Origin: Multifurca ochricompacta
Taxonomy: Eukaryota; Basidiomycota; Agaricomycetes; Russulales; Russulaceae
Length of the DNA stretch: 64,000 nucleotides
Assembly (NCBI GenBank): GCA_022496185.1
Contig: WTXG01000155.1
Span: 1-64,000, forward strand
Direction: 5' to 3'
In this document: positions 44,457-55,848 of the stretch, piece after piece
Numbering within the stretch: the first letter of the stretch is position 1
Layout: each line of letters starts with the position of its first letter
Position numbers and translations under genes: made by a program
Notes under the pieces: generated by a model
The model's database searches: none
Told to the model about the DNA's origin: nothing
Seen by the model: only the letters and a program-made list of their open reading frames with translations

Positions 44457-45044
44457 TGTTACAATCCCTGCCACCAACCCTATTTTCTTCCACCTCCCCA
44501 ATAGCGACCCATCTTTACCACCCACTCTCCACTTCACGATCATATCCCCGTCCTGGGATCCATCACGTGCCTTGCTCCCCTCCCCGTGACTTGCTTCAAC
44601 CTTGTTGACACGCTGTGTACCGATGTTTGGTCCTTATCTCTTATCTTGTTATCTCTTTATCTTTACGCTCGGACACTTACTTAATACCCTATCAGAAGCC
44701 CGACTCTACGCCGTCCGCTTCTGTATATTTGGGCCCACCTGACTCCATTCCTTATCTCGTAGACGCCCATTCGATTACATATATAAGTCCGCTGTAACTA
44801 CATTGTAGACCTCAGACTCGACTTATTGAATACATCGGTGCTTGTCTTCTGGACACCCCTTTGATCTCTGACTCATCTGTCTCGGGGTTTCTGACTCCTT
44901 TCCGCTCAACATAGTCTCAGGGTACAGCCCCTCTGACTTTGACTCATCCCTTCTCACTCCAAGGAGCCTTATTGGTTTCTTATCCGATCCCGAATAGTAC
45001 GCTGTCGCACAAGTCGTGCAGTATGTCCCGCACCGGACATAACA
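44457..45044 (+). repeat. Gypsy-1 3' LTR, 588 bp
   Basis: TGTTACAATCCC ... GGACATAACA. It differs from the 5' LTR at scattered bases and a few indels, several of them C/T or G/A at CpG. Confidence 0.93.
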
Positions 45045-45184
45045 GCTGACCAATGGGATGTTCCAAGTAGAACAGGAGTTGGTGGAGATCCAGAAAAGGT
45101 TGGAGATGGGAGACGCATACCAGACCATCACAGAAAGGTACGCCAATACCTATGCACAACCCCTGCCCCCATGATCATTGGGGG
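45045..45184 (+). pseudogene. Fragment of another element's ORF3
   Basis: It reads in one frame MFQVEQELVEIQKRLEMGDA then YQTITERYANTYAQPLPP, which is the coiled-coil end of ORF3 as at 51760-51880. It starts abruptly at the Gypsy-1 3' LTR and ends at GGGGCTGCTC, so it is what remains of the chromovirus that Gypsy-1 had entered. Confidence 0.75.
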
Positions 45185-45489
45185 CTGCTCTGCGGTTAGT
45201 GTTTAAAGGTCCGGTCCGGTCTGGTTTTTCGACCATAATGGGACACAACCGGCAACCGCAACTGGTTGTCAGTTGCACCTTATGTCAGATAACCGGACCG
45301 GACCACAAAAAGACCGAAAAACAGTCCTTTTCAGTCCGGTTGCCGGTCCACAACCGGTCCAAACCGGTCCTACAATATGAAAATTATGTAATAAGAATAT
45401 AGTAGTGTAGTAATAGTCATATCATAATGAGAATGACATTTATCAAAGAGCATATAGAAATGCTGACCCACATGCCAGAAAATTAATGG
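45185..45489. repeat. GGTCCGG-rich element end, truncated by Gypsy-2
   Basis: TTAGTGTTTAAAGGTCCGGTCCGGT at 45197-45221 starts a block with many CCGGTCC/GGACCGG and ACAACCGG motifs on both strands, then AT-rich sequence. This looks like the subterminal part of a hAT-type MITE; the other end is not seen before the LTR at 45490. Confidence 0.4.
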
Positions 45490-46066
45490 TGTTACAAACC
45501 CCGTCTCTTCCCGTTTACTTTTTCTTGCCCAACGATAACCCCTCCCTGCCGCCCACGCTTCACTACCAGATCACGTCTCCATCGTGGGATCCGTCACATG
45601 CTCTTCACCCATCCACGTGACCCTGTTGCTTACTTGTATTTGTTCGTTATCACCTATGCTTATCGCTTATCTCCCTATCATACGACCGGACACTTACTTA
45701 GTTCCCTATCAGTAGAAGCTAGGCTTTACGCCCTCCGCTTCCGGATATTCGGGCCCACTTGACTCCGCGATCCTTATCGATAGACGCCCGCCTCCTTACG
45801 TATATAAGTCAGCTGTAGTTTACACTGTAGAGCTCAGACTCAACTTATTGAATACATCGGTGCCTGTCTTTTGGACATCCCTTTGGAACTCTGACTCGTC
45901 TGTCTCAGTGCTTCTGGCACTTTCCGCTTAACATTGTCCCGAGGATCAGCCCTCGGAACTTTGACTCACCTCACCCGAACTCCAGGAGGTCCTATTGACT
46001 TCCGACCTGTATCTGTAAACGAGCTGTCACACAAGTCGTGTGGAACGTCCCGCACCGGACGTAACA
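45490..46066 (+). repeat. Gypsy-2 5' LTR, 577 bp
   Basis: TGTTACAAACCC ... CCGGACGTAACA. TATATAAG is at 45801-45808, and the self-primer AGACTCAACTT at 45836-45846 has one CpG-type change against the 3' LTR. The matching primer site AAGTCGAGTCT is at 46069-46079, two bases after the LTR. Confidence 0.93.
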
Positions 46067-46085
46067 TCAAGTCGAGTCTCACATC

Positions 46086-47597
46086 GTGGCTTCCAGCCGC
46101 AGTCAGACCCTCTTTCGAGAAGAACTCATCGAACGCAGAGACGAGCATAATCTTTCACAGCAAGTACTTGGCTCTGCCACCTGGAAAGATTTTGAGTCCG
46201 AGTTTGGATACTACGTCTATCACGACGGAAGATACCAACCGGTAGAATACGACGACGAGAAAAGAGTTTGGTATCGTATCCGATACTCAGATAGCCGACA
46301 CTCTTGGGTCACCACAGGACCCGCCCCGCCAGAATTTGGATTAGGACCGTGGAGGGAGAACCCCCCGGCCATTGTTACGGACTCTGAACCAGAAGAGTAC
46401 GTAGAAGAACACAGTGAAGAAGCACTGGTATTAGCGTCGACTACATCCCCAGTTGCACCCAGAGTTGCCACGTCCAGAGCCCCTGCTTTGACAACTCCCC
46501 AGATTTCCATACAGTCCACCAACACCGTTACCCCATTTTATCAAAACATGTCTACCATTGCTGCCCAGCTTCCAGACCCAGCCCCTCCCCCGCCACCACC
46601 TGCCATGCTGCCACCGAACATTCCCCCACCATCCGGATGTCTGTCAGGTGTACTGCCACAGACGTTTACAGGAGATCGATCACAAAGCAAGAAGTTTATG
46701 TTGGAGTTCACTACCTTCAAAAACTTCAACCACGATGTTCCCCAAATCATCAACCCTTTCCAGCGCGCCAATCTCTTCCTATCGTTAATTCGAGGAGAGG
46801 CCGTGGACGACTGGACTATGGAACAGCTGGAATGGCTGAATGAAGAGATCGAAGGAGGGTGTCGCACCACAAGCGAAGGCCTTTGGGAGACCATTGCTCA
46901 GAGGTTCAAAGACGCCTTCACAGATGGGCAGGCCAAGCAGAAGGCTGCCCGAGAATTGAAAGCTCTGAAAATGGAGAAAGGAGAACTGGACGCCTATGTG
47001 GCAAAGTTCAGAAGTCTAGCCAACAGAGCCGGCTACGACACAGATGAAGAGGCGACATTGGACCTCTTCTCCCAGGGGTTGCCCAATCCCCTGGTAAAGA
47101 ACATCATTCAATTTCACCATCCCAATGACTGGGATACATGGGTAGATGCTGCCCGATGACAGCAGCAAGACTATCTCGATTTCCAAACACGTTTTGGAGT
47201 TGATACGAGGAAGGGAAAAACCCATGACCAATGGAAGGCCGCTTTTGGGATTAAACCTGCACATACCAATCAGAGGGATCCAAATGCAATGGATACCTCT
47301 GCTGACAGGACCAGAGCACAGGTTGCCCTTACAGAAGATGAAAGGCAGACATTGATGAAGGAAGGACGGTGCTTTCGCTGCAAAGCACAAGGACATATGT
47401 TGAGGGAATGCCCGAAGAAGGGAGTACGGGTGGCGGAAGCGATTGTTACACCTGTCCGCAACAACCCACCAACTGTCGACAAAAAGGCGCCAACGAAGGA
47501 GGAAAAAGCACAAGAGATATGGGCAAACATGATGAAGGAAAGCGAAGAAGTGCGAGCCATCTTGGTAGAGAAGGCTTTCGCCAAAAAGGATTTTTGA
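46086..47597 (+). pseudogene. Gypsy-2 gag
   Basis: Open for 357 codons from MASSRSQTLFREEL to WVDAAR, where a TGA (47157-47159) replaces the His-Asn region of Gypsy-1. The second part, with the intact zinc knuckle CFRCKAQGHMLREC (47371-47412) and the Lys-rich tail KEEKAQEIWANMMKESEEV, ends in GATTTTTGA at 47597. Gag is the capsid and nucleocapsid precursor. Confidence 0.88.
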
Positions 47598-50500
47598 TTG
47601 GCTCAAACCCATCGGCCTGGGCGCGAGCATTACATGTAACCTCTGTGTATACTAGTCGCTTCAAATCTTTGAAAATACCAGTACATTTCGAAACTACACA
47701 GAGGACGGCCGACCGTGACATCCTGATCGACTCAGGAGCCACCGATAACTTCATCAGCCCACGAATGGCAAGGACCATGGGGTTAGGAATGTTGGCACTC
47801 CCGCAGGAAAAGAATATCTGGAATATCGATGGAACTGCCAACCGAGCAGGAAAGATCACACACTACACCGACCTTAGTGTCCAAGTAGGAGAAAAAACAA
47901 AAGTCATACGCTTTCTGGTCACCAATTTGGGGAAGAAGATTTAGTTCTGGGTACCCTTGGCTCGCGGCATTTGAACCTAAAATTAACTGGAGCGATGCAA
48001 CCATGGACAAGGACTCCTACCCCTTCTTATCACGTCAATGGGGTACGACTACGCGGCTCGACACTCAGCCGTACAAGGGTAGACGAGGAGGAACAAGATC
48101 CAGGCTGTTGCTTCGTTACCAAAGCATCAGAGCTTGCACAGAAAGCGGTGGAAGGGCATACAGAGAAAACCTTTGAAGAGGTAGTGCCCAAAGAGTACCA
48201 CCGGCATTGGAGGGTGTTCTCAGAGGAGGAATCGCAGCATTTTCCCCCTGCGAGACCATGGGACCATGCCATTGATTTCACACCGGACACCCCAGCGGCA
48301 ATTGACTGTAAAATTTACCCACTGTCCCAGGCGGAACAGACAGCGCTCACGCTTTCCTTGAGGAGCATCTCGCAAAAGGGTACATTCGTCCGTCAAAGTC
48401 ACCATATGCATCACCGTTCTTCTTCATCAAGAAGAAAGATGGCAAACTTCGACCTGTACAAGATTACGACGGATAAATGCCCATACTGTAAGAATGCCTA
48501 CCCACTACCACTCATATCGGAACTTATCGACACCATGAGGGACAAGTCCTTATTCTCCAAGATGGACGTCCGTTGGGGTTACAACAATATTCGAATCAAA
48601 GAGGGAGACCAGTGTAAGGCAGCGTTCAAGACCAACCAAGGGCTCTTTGAGCCAAATGTCATGTTCTTCGGTCTTACCAACTCGCCCGCCACCTTTCAGT
48701 CTATGATGAACCACATCTTCCGCGACCTCATTCTTACTGGCGAAGTGGTAGTATACATGGATGACATATTAGTGGCTACTGCAGACGACCTGACCCATCA
48801 TCGAGAACGAGTACACCAGGTACTAGATATCCTACACGAACACGACCTGTACCTCAAACCGGCCAAATGCTCATTCGAACAACGAAGCGTTGAATATCTG
48901 GGAGTCATCCTAGAGGGAGGACACGTACGATGGACCCGATAAAAGTACAGGGAATCCGGGAATGGCCCACGCCCACATGTGTCAAGGATGTGCGGTCCTT
49001 CATCGGGTTTTGCAACTTTTATCGGCGGTTTGTCAAGGGTTCTCGGGGATTGCCCAGCCATTAAATGGATTGTTAAAGAAGGATGTACCTTGGCATTGGA
49101 CAGAAGAACAACAGCGAGCCTTCGAACAGATCCGAGACATCGTCGGCTCAGAACCAGTCCTCCTACAGCCAGATCTGAAGAACCCTTTGAGCTCGAAGTC
49201 GACGCATCCCACTTTGCTAATGGCGCTGTACTGAATCAAAGAGATGCAGCAGGACTACTTCACCCAGTTGCCTTCTATTCGGAGACATTTTCACCAGCGG
49301 AACGAAATTATGATATCTGGGACAGAGAACTGCTCGCTATCGTAAAAGCGCTACGACATTGGAGGCCATACCTAGCCGGAACGCCTCATAAGACCACCAT
49401 TTATACCGACCACTCCAACTACTCTATTGGAAAGAACCCCACAAGATTAGCCGAAGGGTTGCACGCGAAGTCCTAGAGCTGGAAGAATACAATTTGTGTT
49501 GAAACATATTGCAGGAAGTCGCAATGCACATGCAGACGCCCTGTCAAGACGACCCAATTTCAGTAGTGGAGAAGAAGACAATAACGATATCACGGTACTC
49601 CCAGAAGAGGTCTTCGCAAAGCAAGCGATCATAAGCCTCCATGACATGGACCTATGGGCACAAGTGTCGCAGAATATGAACCGACAGTTATGCCAGTCCT
49701 GGGTTGAGCCCCATAACCTGAAGGAAGTCGATGGCTTGTGGTGGAAGGACGGGGATCGACTCATTGTCACCGGTGGCGACAACATTAAGAGGGGGTGATC
49801 CATTTTCACCACGACCTCCCCTCTGCTGGACACCCGGCATCGCTAATACATACGCCCTGGCCAAACGAGACTACTGGTGGCCGAACATGAAGAAGGACAT
49901 AGAAGATTATGTGAAAGGATGCGCTGAGTGTCAAGCCAACAAAGTAAACACGCACCCACACCCACCAGCACCATTCCCAATCACACCCACGGCCTCACAA
50001 CCATTCCAACCATTGCCATGGACTTCATCGTGAAACTCCCCACATCCCGAGGCTTTGACTCCATCTTAACCATCACTGATCACGACTGTTCAAAAGCAGC
50101 GTTGTTCATACCTTGTAACGAATCCATCACAGCAGAAGGAGTGGCCAAACTCTACCTTGATCACGTCTACAGACACTACGGCCTTCCTGAAAAGATCATT
50201 TCAGACCGCGACCCACGTTTCACCTCTGCATTTGCCAAGGCACTCTGCAAGGTCCTGGACATAACCCAGAACATTTCAACAGCCTATCACCCGCAGACAG
50301 ATGGACAATCAGAAAGGACAAACCAGTGGCTTGAGCAGTACCTTCGGTTTTGGTGCAATGGACAACAAGATGACTGGGCTGACTGGCTGGCGACGGCTGA
50401 GTTTGCACATAACTCCTGGCCTAATGGCACCACTAAGACCTCCCCATTTTCACTTATCATGGGATGGACACCACGAACGACCTGGACCAGGAAGTCCACG

Positions 50501-51059
50501 AACGTGCCCTTAGCTTCACAGCGTATCGGCCAATGGGAAGAGATTCGGAAATCGGCCAATGAGAACCTGATGAAGGCGCAAAAGACCCTGTCGGACCAAC
50601 CATCGAAATTCACACCTTATCAGACTCATGATCTTGTCTGGCTGGAAGGGAAGAACATTCGTACGTCACACCCAACTGCCAAGCTAGCCCCCCGACGTCA
50701 TGGACCGTTTGAGATAACAAGGAAGCTGTCGGATGTGTCATACGAACTCAAACTCCCACCCACATGGAGAATCCATCCGGTCTTCCATGCCAGACTCCTA
50801 AGCCTTACAAGGAAACAACTCTCCATGGGGAAAACTTCCCAAAGCCACCCCCTGACCTTATCGATGGAGAAGCCGAATGGGAGTGGAGCGGATTCTAGAC
50901 TCGCTACATAAAGGCCGAGGGCGCAAGCTGCATTACCTTGTTAAGTGGAAGGGATTCCCAGACTCTGACAACTCGTGGGAACCAGTCGGGAATATCTTTG
51001 CTCCGGTCCTTATCACGGAGTTCCATGCCCGACATCCAGAAGCGCCCAAGGGTAGTTAA
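47590..51059 (+). pseudogene. Gypsy-2 pol with chromodomain
   Basis: Protease DILIDSGATDNFISP; RT MDVRWGYNNIRIKEGDQCK, FFGLTNSPATFQSMMNH and YMDDIL near 48755; RNase H FELEVDASHFANGA, YDIWDRELLAIVKALRHW and TDHSN; integrase YALAKRDYWWPNMKKD, CAECQANK, ITDHDCSKAALF, ISDRDPRFTSAFAKALCK and YHPQTDGQSERTNQWLEQ; chromodomain near 50865-50995 with YLVKWKGFPDSDNSWEP; end HPEAPKGS then stop. At least six frame changes make it non-functional. Confidence 0.88.
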
Positions 51060-51132
51060 AAGGACAACCCTTCCCACACAAAATCCCCAGTACATGCTCT
51101 CACAGCAACGTCCTACTACAGAATCATCCATC

Positions 51133-52326
51133 ATGTCTTTCATCGCTGCCAACGCTGCCGTCGACGCCTTCACTGCCACCACCGTAGTTGTCGAAAACTT
51201 CCCATCCGCTCATCCCTCTACACGGCCTCATCCCCATCGACTATGAAGCAGCCGAAGCCCGAGTTAAGAACCAATCCCCCAACCCCAACGACGACTTTGA
51301 ACACAGCGAGGAACCGCACCCGAACGATCTGCTAGGCATGGAATTGGATGACGAAGTACCCGAATTTCCTTTCATTGCTAATAATCCCAACTCCTCCATG
51401 TACTTCCCTCTCGAGATCACCATGGCAGACGGGACTACCGCCATGCCAAGTACATATTCTATACCAACGGAGGGATGGACGTCGGGGATGTATGAAGAAG
51501 AATGGCCCTGTCTATGGGGCCCGGTCTACTTGGAGGAAAGGTATACAGGACGTCTTCATCACACCATGACCGATGAACAGCTCGGACACCTGGCTGCTGA
51601 GGATTCTCGCGCCTTTGCGATCGACGAGGTGCTAAACGATATGCGCCTCCCGCGTCTCAAAGCAGAAGTAATGAGACTGCGGAAGAATCTGACATTGCGC
51701 ACGACACTCAACAAGCAGTACAAGGAGCATGCGAAGATGATGGCGAGATTGACCAACGGGATGTTTCAGATAGAGCAGGAGTTGGTGGAGATCAGAAAGA
51801 GGCTGGAGATAGGAGATGCGTACCAGACCATCACTGAAAGGTACGCCGATACATATGCACGACCCCTCCCTCCCGATCATTGGGGGCTGCCCCGCAACTG
51901 CTACCGAATCGGTTCGAGATGCCACGCATGCACGAGAACCCGCGAGGAGAGACGTGCTGGCGATGTGACAGCAAGTACCACATCAGCTGGAATTGTCCCC
52001 TCAACCGCAAATGGTGCCGGCACTGTCGTAGCAATCTTCATTGGAGCCGCTTCTGTATCTTTCGCCGCGTAGGAGTTGCCCCAACGATCGTTAATCCGTC
52101 AGGATGGTGCGGCAAATGTCTTCGTCACAATTCGGGACATCGCGAGCTGGACTGTCCAGTCCATGACCTATGCCGCGCATGTGGACAGCGTGGCCCATAC
52201 GGATTTCTGCGCACTCATCAGTGTCCACAGGATTCGGACAAGGAGAACTACACACTGGACGATCGTAATGTAGCTGATGATTACCTGGACTTGGTACAAG
52301 ATGATGACGGTACGAGTCGTTTCTAG
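51133..52326 (+). pseudogene. Gypsy-2 post-pol ORF3 (zinc-knuckle protein)
   Basis: MSFIAANAAVDAFTATTVVV begins 74 bases after the pol stop. There are one-base changes near 51225, 51440 and 51900. The middle reads DDFEHSEEPHPNDLLGMELD, VYLEERYTGRLHHTMTDEQL, LKAEVMRLRKNL and LVEIRKRLEIGDAYQTITER (helical). The C-terminal part in the last frame has CCHC knuckles CWRCDSKYHISWNC, CRHCRSNLHWSRFC and CGKCLRHNSGHRELDC and a fourth Cys/His cluster CRACGQ...THQC, ending DLVQDDDGTSRF. Confidence 0.85.
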
Positions 52327-52357
52327 CCGGGTCTGCTAGAACCAGAAGAGGGGGTGA

Positions 52358-52934
52358 TGTTACGAACCCCGTCCCTGCCTGTTTACTTTTTCTTGCCCAA
52401 CGATAACCCCTCCCTGCCGCCTACGCTTCACTACCAGATTACGTCTCCATCGTGGGATCCGTCACATGCTCTTCACCCATCCACGTGACCCTGTTGTTTA
52501 CTTATATTTGTTCGTTATCACCTATGCTTATCGCTTATCTCCCTATCATACGACCGGACACTTACTTAGTTCCCTATCAGTAGAAGCTAGGCTTTACGCC
52601 CTCCGCTTCCAGATATTCGGGCCCACTTGACTCCGCGATCCTTATCGATAGACGCCTGCCTCCTTACGTATATAAGTCAGTTGTAGTTTACACCTTAGAG
52701 CTCAGACTCGACTTATTGAATACATTGGTGCCTGTCTTTTGGACATCCCTTTGGAACTCTGACTCGTCTGTCTCAGTGCTTCTGGCACTTTCCGCTTAAC
52801 ATTGTCCCGAGGATCAGCCCTCGGAACTTTGACTCACCTCACCCGAACTCCAGGAGGTCCTATTGACTTCCGACCTGTATCTGTAAACGAGCTGTCACAC
52901 AAGTCGTGTGGAACGTCCCGCACCAGACGTAACA
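52358..52934 (+). repeat. Gypsy-2 3' LTR, 577 bp
   Basis: TGTTACGAACCC ... CCAGACGTAACA, same length as the 5' LTR and only a handful of differences over the parts I compared by eye. The self-primer AGACTCGACTT at 52704-52714 is here fully complementary to the primer site at 46069-46079. Confidence 0.93.
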
Positions 52935-54362
52935 AGTGGCAAAGTTATACCTGAATCATGTATACTGCCACTATGGACTCCCCAAGAAGATTATATCCAA
53001 CCAAGACACCAGGTTCACTTCGGCATTTGCTAAAGCCCTATGCAAGATGTTAGACATTGCACAAAATATCTCTACAGCTTACCATCCACGAATGGACGGA
53101 CAGTCCGAATGAACAAATTAATGGTTAGAACAATACCTTCGGTTTTGGTGCAATGGCAGACAAGACGACTGGGCGGAATGGCTGTCAACCGCGGAGTTTG
53201 CTCACAACTCATGGCCCAATGGAACAATGAAGGCCACCCCCTTCTCCCTAATCATGGGCTGGACCCTGTGCACCACATGGACAGATAAGCCTGCTAATGT
53301 CCCTTCAGTAACCCAACAGATAAGCCAATGGGAAGAGCTATGACAATCAGCCAATGAAAACCTGGTAAAGGTGCAGCAACTTCTGGCTGCACAGCCAAGC
53401 ACATTCACACCTTATCAGACCAATGACTGGGTATGGCTCGAGGGAAGGAACATTCACACGTCACACCCCTTGGCCAAACTAGTGCCCTGATGTCACAGAC
53501 CCTTTGTGACAGAATTCTCCCTGCGACGTTACTAATGACTTGACATTGTGTTTCACCGGTGTTTTGCTTACTGAGGGCCTAACCCCTCCTAATTCTCCTT
53601 AGTTCTAGCTCATTCTACTGCACAACCATTTAGATACTATGTCATAGTCCTAGAACCTTCTATTTACTATGACATAGCTAGAACTACTTGTATTTAAAGT
53701 ACAGTAAAGTAGAGAGACAGACCTAAGTCTGTTCTCTTGTGTTCAATCAAAGGTGCTTCGGACTTCATCAAATCCTCTCAGTTAGAGCCCCACTTGAACT
53801 CTCCAAGATGTGACTTGGAGAGCCTTCATCATTTTGAACTTGTTGCAGGACTTAGAGTCTCTGCTGTCGACTTCGAATCTCACGCATGTGCCCTTTGACT
53901 TCGTTGTGGGCTTGAACCAAACTTGACCTTGCTGTGACCTTGAGTCTTGACTTGAAAGGCCCACTCTTGTTTGACTTCGACACAGTTCCGCACCTAACTG
54001 TGACACCCTTCCAGATCACATGGAAGCTGTCAGATGTATCCTATGAACTGCAGTTGCTGCTGAAATGGAAGATCCATCCCATCTTCCATGCCAAGCTTCT
54101 GACCCCATATAAGGAAACCTCCATTCATGGGGAGAACTTCCTGAGACCCCCACCTGACCTTATCAACAGAGAAGAGGAGTGGGAAGTGGAATGCATTCTA
54201 GACTTGAAGTGACAAGGCTGAGGGTGCAAGCTGTATTACCTTGTTAAGTGGAAGGGATTCCCAGACTCTGACAACTCATGGGAACCAGCTGGGGATATCT
54301 TTGCCCCAGTCCTTATCTCGAAGTTCCACATCCAACACCCAGAAGTGCCCAAGAACACTTAA
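52935..54362 (+). pseudogene. Gypsy-3 integrase end and chromodomain
   Basis: The reading resumes the integrase DDE tail (YHPRMDGQSE near 53085, then TGA), EFAHNSWPNGT, and after the solo LTR the domain end YELQLLLKWKIHPIFHAKLL and chromodomain EEEWEVECILDLK then TGA and YLVKWKGFPDSDNSWEPAG, ending HPEVPKNT with TAA at 54360-54362. Several Arg codons have become stop codons. Confidence 0.82.
53505..54004. repeat. Solo LTR, 500 bp, inside Gypsy-3
   Basis: TGTGACAGAATTC ... CTAACTGTGACA with CCCTT duplicated at 53500-53504 and 54005-54009. The Gypsy-1 sequence has one continuous CACGGACCCTTCCAG at this place. It includes TATTTAAAG near 53691 as a possible TATA box. It is unlike the other LTRs in this window. 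Confidence 0.9.
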
Positions 54363-54439
54363 AAGGAGCAGCCCCAGACCCCCATCAAATTCCCCAGTAC
54401 ATGCTCTCTCAGCAACGTTGTAACACCATCCAGTCCATC

Positions 54440-55637
54440 ATGTCTTTTGTCGCTGCCAACGCCGCCGTCAATGCCTTTACCTCCTCCGTTGTAGTTGTCG
54501 AGAACTTCCCATCTGCTCACCCCTCCACACATCCCTCCTCCCCCATTGATTACAAAGCGGCTGAAGCGCAAGTTAAAAACCAATCCCCCAACCCCAATGA
54601 TGACTTTGACCATTGTGAAGAGCCTCACCCAAATGACCTCTTGGGGATGGAGTTGGATGACGAAGTCCTGGAGTTCCCATTCTTCACTAATAACCCCAAC
54701 TCATCCATGTACTTCCCCCTCAAGATTACTATGGCAGACAGGACAGTTGCCATTGCCAAGTACATCTTCTACACCAATGGAGGGATGGACATGGCAGGTT
54801 GCATGAAGAAGAATGGTCCAGTTTATGGAGCCCCAGTCTACTTGGAAGAGAGATATACAGGTTGTCTCCACCACACAATGAGTGACGAGCAGCTCGGACA
54901 TTTAGCTGCTGACAATTCCCAAGCCTTCACAATAGATGAAGTGCTTAATGACATGCATCTTCCATGTCTTAAAGCTGAGGTGATGAGACTGCAGAAGAAT
55001 CTGACACTGCATACAATGCTCAACAAGCAATATAAAGAACATGTGAAGATGATGACAAGGCTGACGAGTGGGATGTTCCAGGTGAAACAGGAACTGGTGG
55101 AGATCAGGAAGAGATTGGAGAAAGGAGATGCGTACCAGACCATCGCCAAAAGGTACACTGACACATATGCACGACCCCTCCCCCCACAATTGTTGGGAGC
55201 CGCTCCGACATTGCTGCCAAACTGATTTGAGATGCCATGTATGCATGAGAACCCTCGTGGAGAAACATGTTGGTGGTGCAACAGTAAGTACCACATTAGC
55301 TGGAACTGTCCCCTCAACCACAAGTGGTGCCATCATTGCCACAGCAATATGCACTGGAGCCAGTTCTGCATCTTCTGTTGCGTTGGTGTTGCTCCGACGA
55401 TTATCAACCCCTCTGGGTGGTGTGGCAAGTGTCTTCGCCACAACTCAGGGCATTGCAAGCTGGATTGCCCTATCCACAACCTCTGCTACTCATGTGGACA
55501 GTGCAGCCCTTATGGGTTTCTCCACACTCATAGATGTCCCCAGGAGTTGGACAAAGAAAATTACACCATGGATGATCATAATGTAGCTGACGACTATCTG
55601 GACCTGGTGCAGGATGATGATGGTATTGTTGGCTAAA
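54440..55637 (+). pseudogene. Gypsy-3 ORF3: best-preserved zinc-knuckle post-pol ORF
   Basis: One frame runs from MSFVAANAAVNAFTS to the DLVQDDDG end, about 398 codons, broken only by TGA at 55223-55225 where Gypsy-2 has CGG. Order: N-terminal part with VVVVENFPSAHPS, acidic DDFDHCEEPHPNDLLGMELD, a segment with MYFPLKITMADRT and YLEERYTGCLHHTM, a helical region about residues 150-260 (LKAEVMRLQKNLTLHTMLNK, ELVEIRKRLEKGDAYQTI), then four Cys/His clusters with C-x2-C-x4-H-x4-C spacing in the first two. The start lies 78 bases after the pol stop. The last codons (IVG, stop) come from the 222-bp insertion. Function unknown; nucleic-acid binding is likely from the knuckles. Confidence 0.85.
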
Positions 55638-55848
55638 CACGCACCCCGATCAAGGGACCTTAAACAGGACCCTGGCTCACACACCAGAAAAGAAATGGCC
55701 ACGTTGGGGATTGAACCCAAGACCTCTGGACAAGCCGGGTCCGGTGCTCTAAACCACTGAGCTACACGGCCTCAGGTTCATAGTGGTACACAACCTCCTA
55801 TATGAGGTCATGCAGAGTTGCATCGTGCGACACCTGACTGTGTCAACA
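55627..55848. mobile_element. 222-bp LTR-like element carrying a tRNA-like gene
   Basis: TGTTGGCTAAAC ... GTGTCAACA with TG/CA ends and GGTAT duplicated at 55622-55626 and 55849-55853. Gypsy-2 has no insert at the same place (near 52307). It has the size of a small LTR (solo LTR of a TRIM-like element) rather than a standard SINE, since no poly-A or A-rich tail is present. Confidence 0.8.
55697..55771 (-). tRNA. tRNA-like gene (75 nt), anticodon arm degenerate
   Basis: On the minus strand: GGCCGTG/CGTGGCC acceptor stem with two G-U pairs, TA, D arm GCTC...GAGC with an A-box-like TAGCTCAGTGG, and T arm TTGGG-TTCAATC-CCCAA matching a pol III B box. The anticodon region has a six-pair stem with one mismatch around loop CCGGCTT, which would give anticodon GGC (Ala) but lacks U33. 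It is therefore more likely a tRNA-derived pol III unit than a working tRNA. Confidence 0.6.

Larger units (their letters stand above)
37581..45044 (+). mobile_element. Gypsy-1: chromovirus (Ty3/gypsy) retrotransposon, 7.46 kb, defective
   Basis: Two LTRs bound the order gag, pol with protease, reverse transcriptase, RNase H, integrase and chromodomain, then a post-pol ORF and polypurine tract. A gag stop, a frameshift near 40075, TGA at 41129-41131 and a DSR in place of the protease DSG show that it is dead. The 5-bp flanks differ (GTGGC left, GCTGA right), so it does not sit in its original target. Confidence 0.93.
45490..52934 (+). mobile_element. Gypsy-2: chromovirus retrotransposon, 7.45 kb, defective
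   Basis: Same plan as Gypsy-1 and a distinct subfamily by its LTR. Frame breaks near 47155 (gag), 47930 (protease), 48350 and 48460 (RT), 48925, 49420, 49790 and 50810 (pol) and 51900 (ORF3) show decay, but the protease DSGATDNF and RT YMDDIL are intact. Flanks are AATGG on the left and AGTGG on the right, an imperfect match. The right flank is integrase sequence of Gypsy-3 and the left flank is not. Confidence 0.93.

Noticed and set aside
55697..55771. A functional nuclear tRNA-Ala gene.
   Set aside because: The anticodon stem has a mismatch and extra pair, U33 is missing, and the sequence sits inside a transposed element. It is kept only as tRNA-like.
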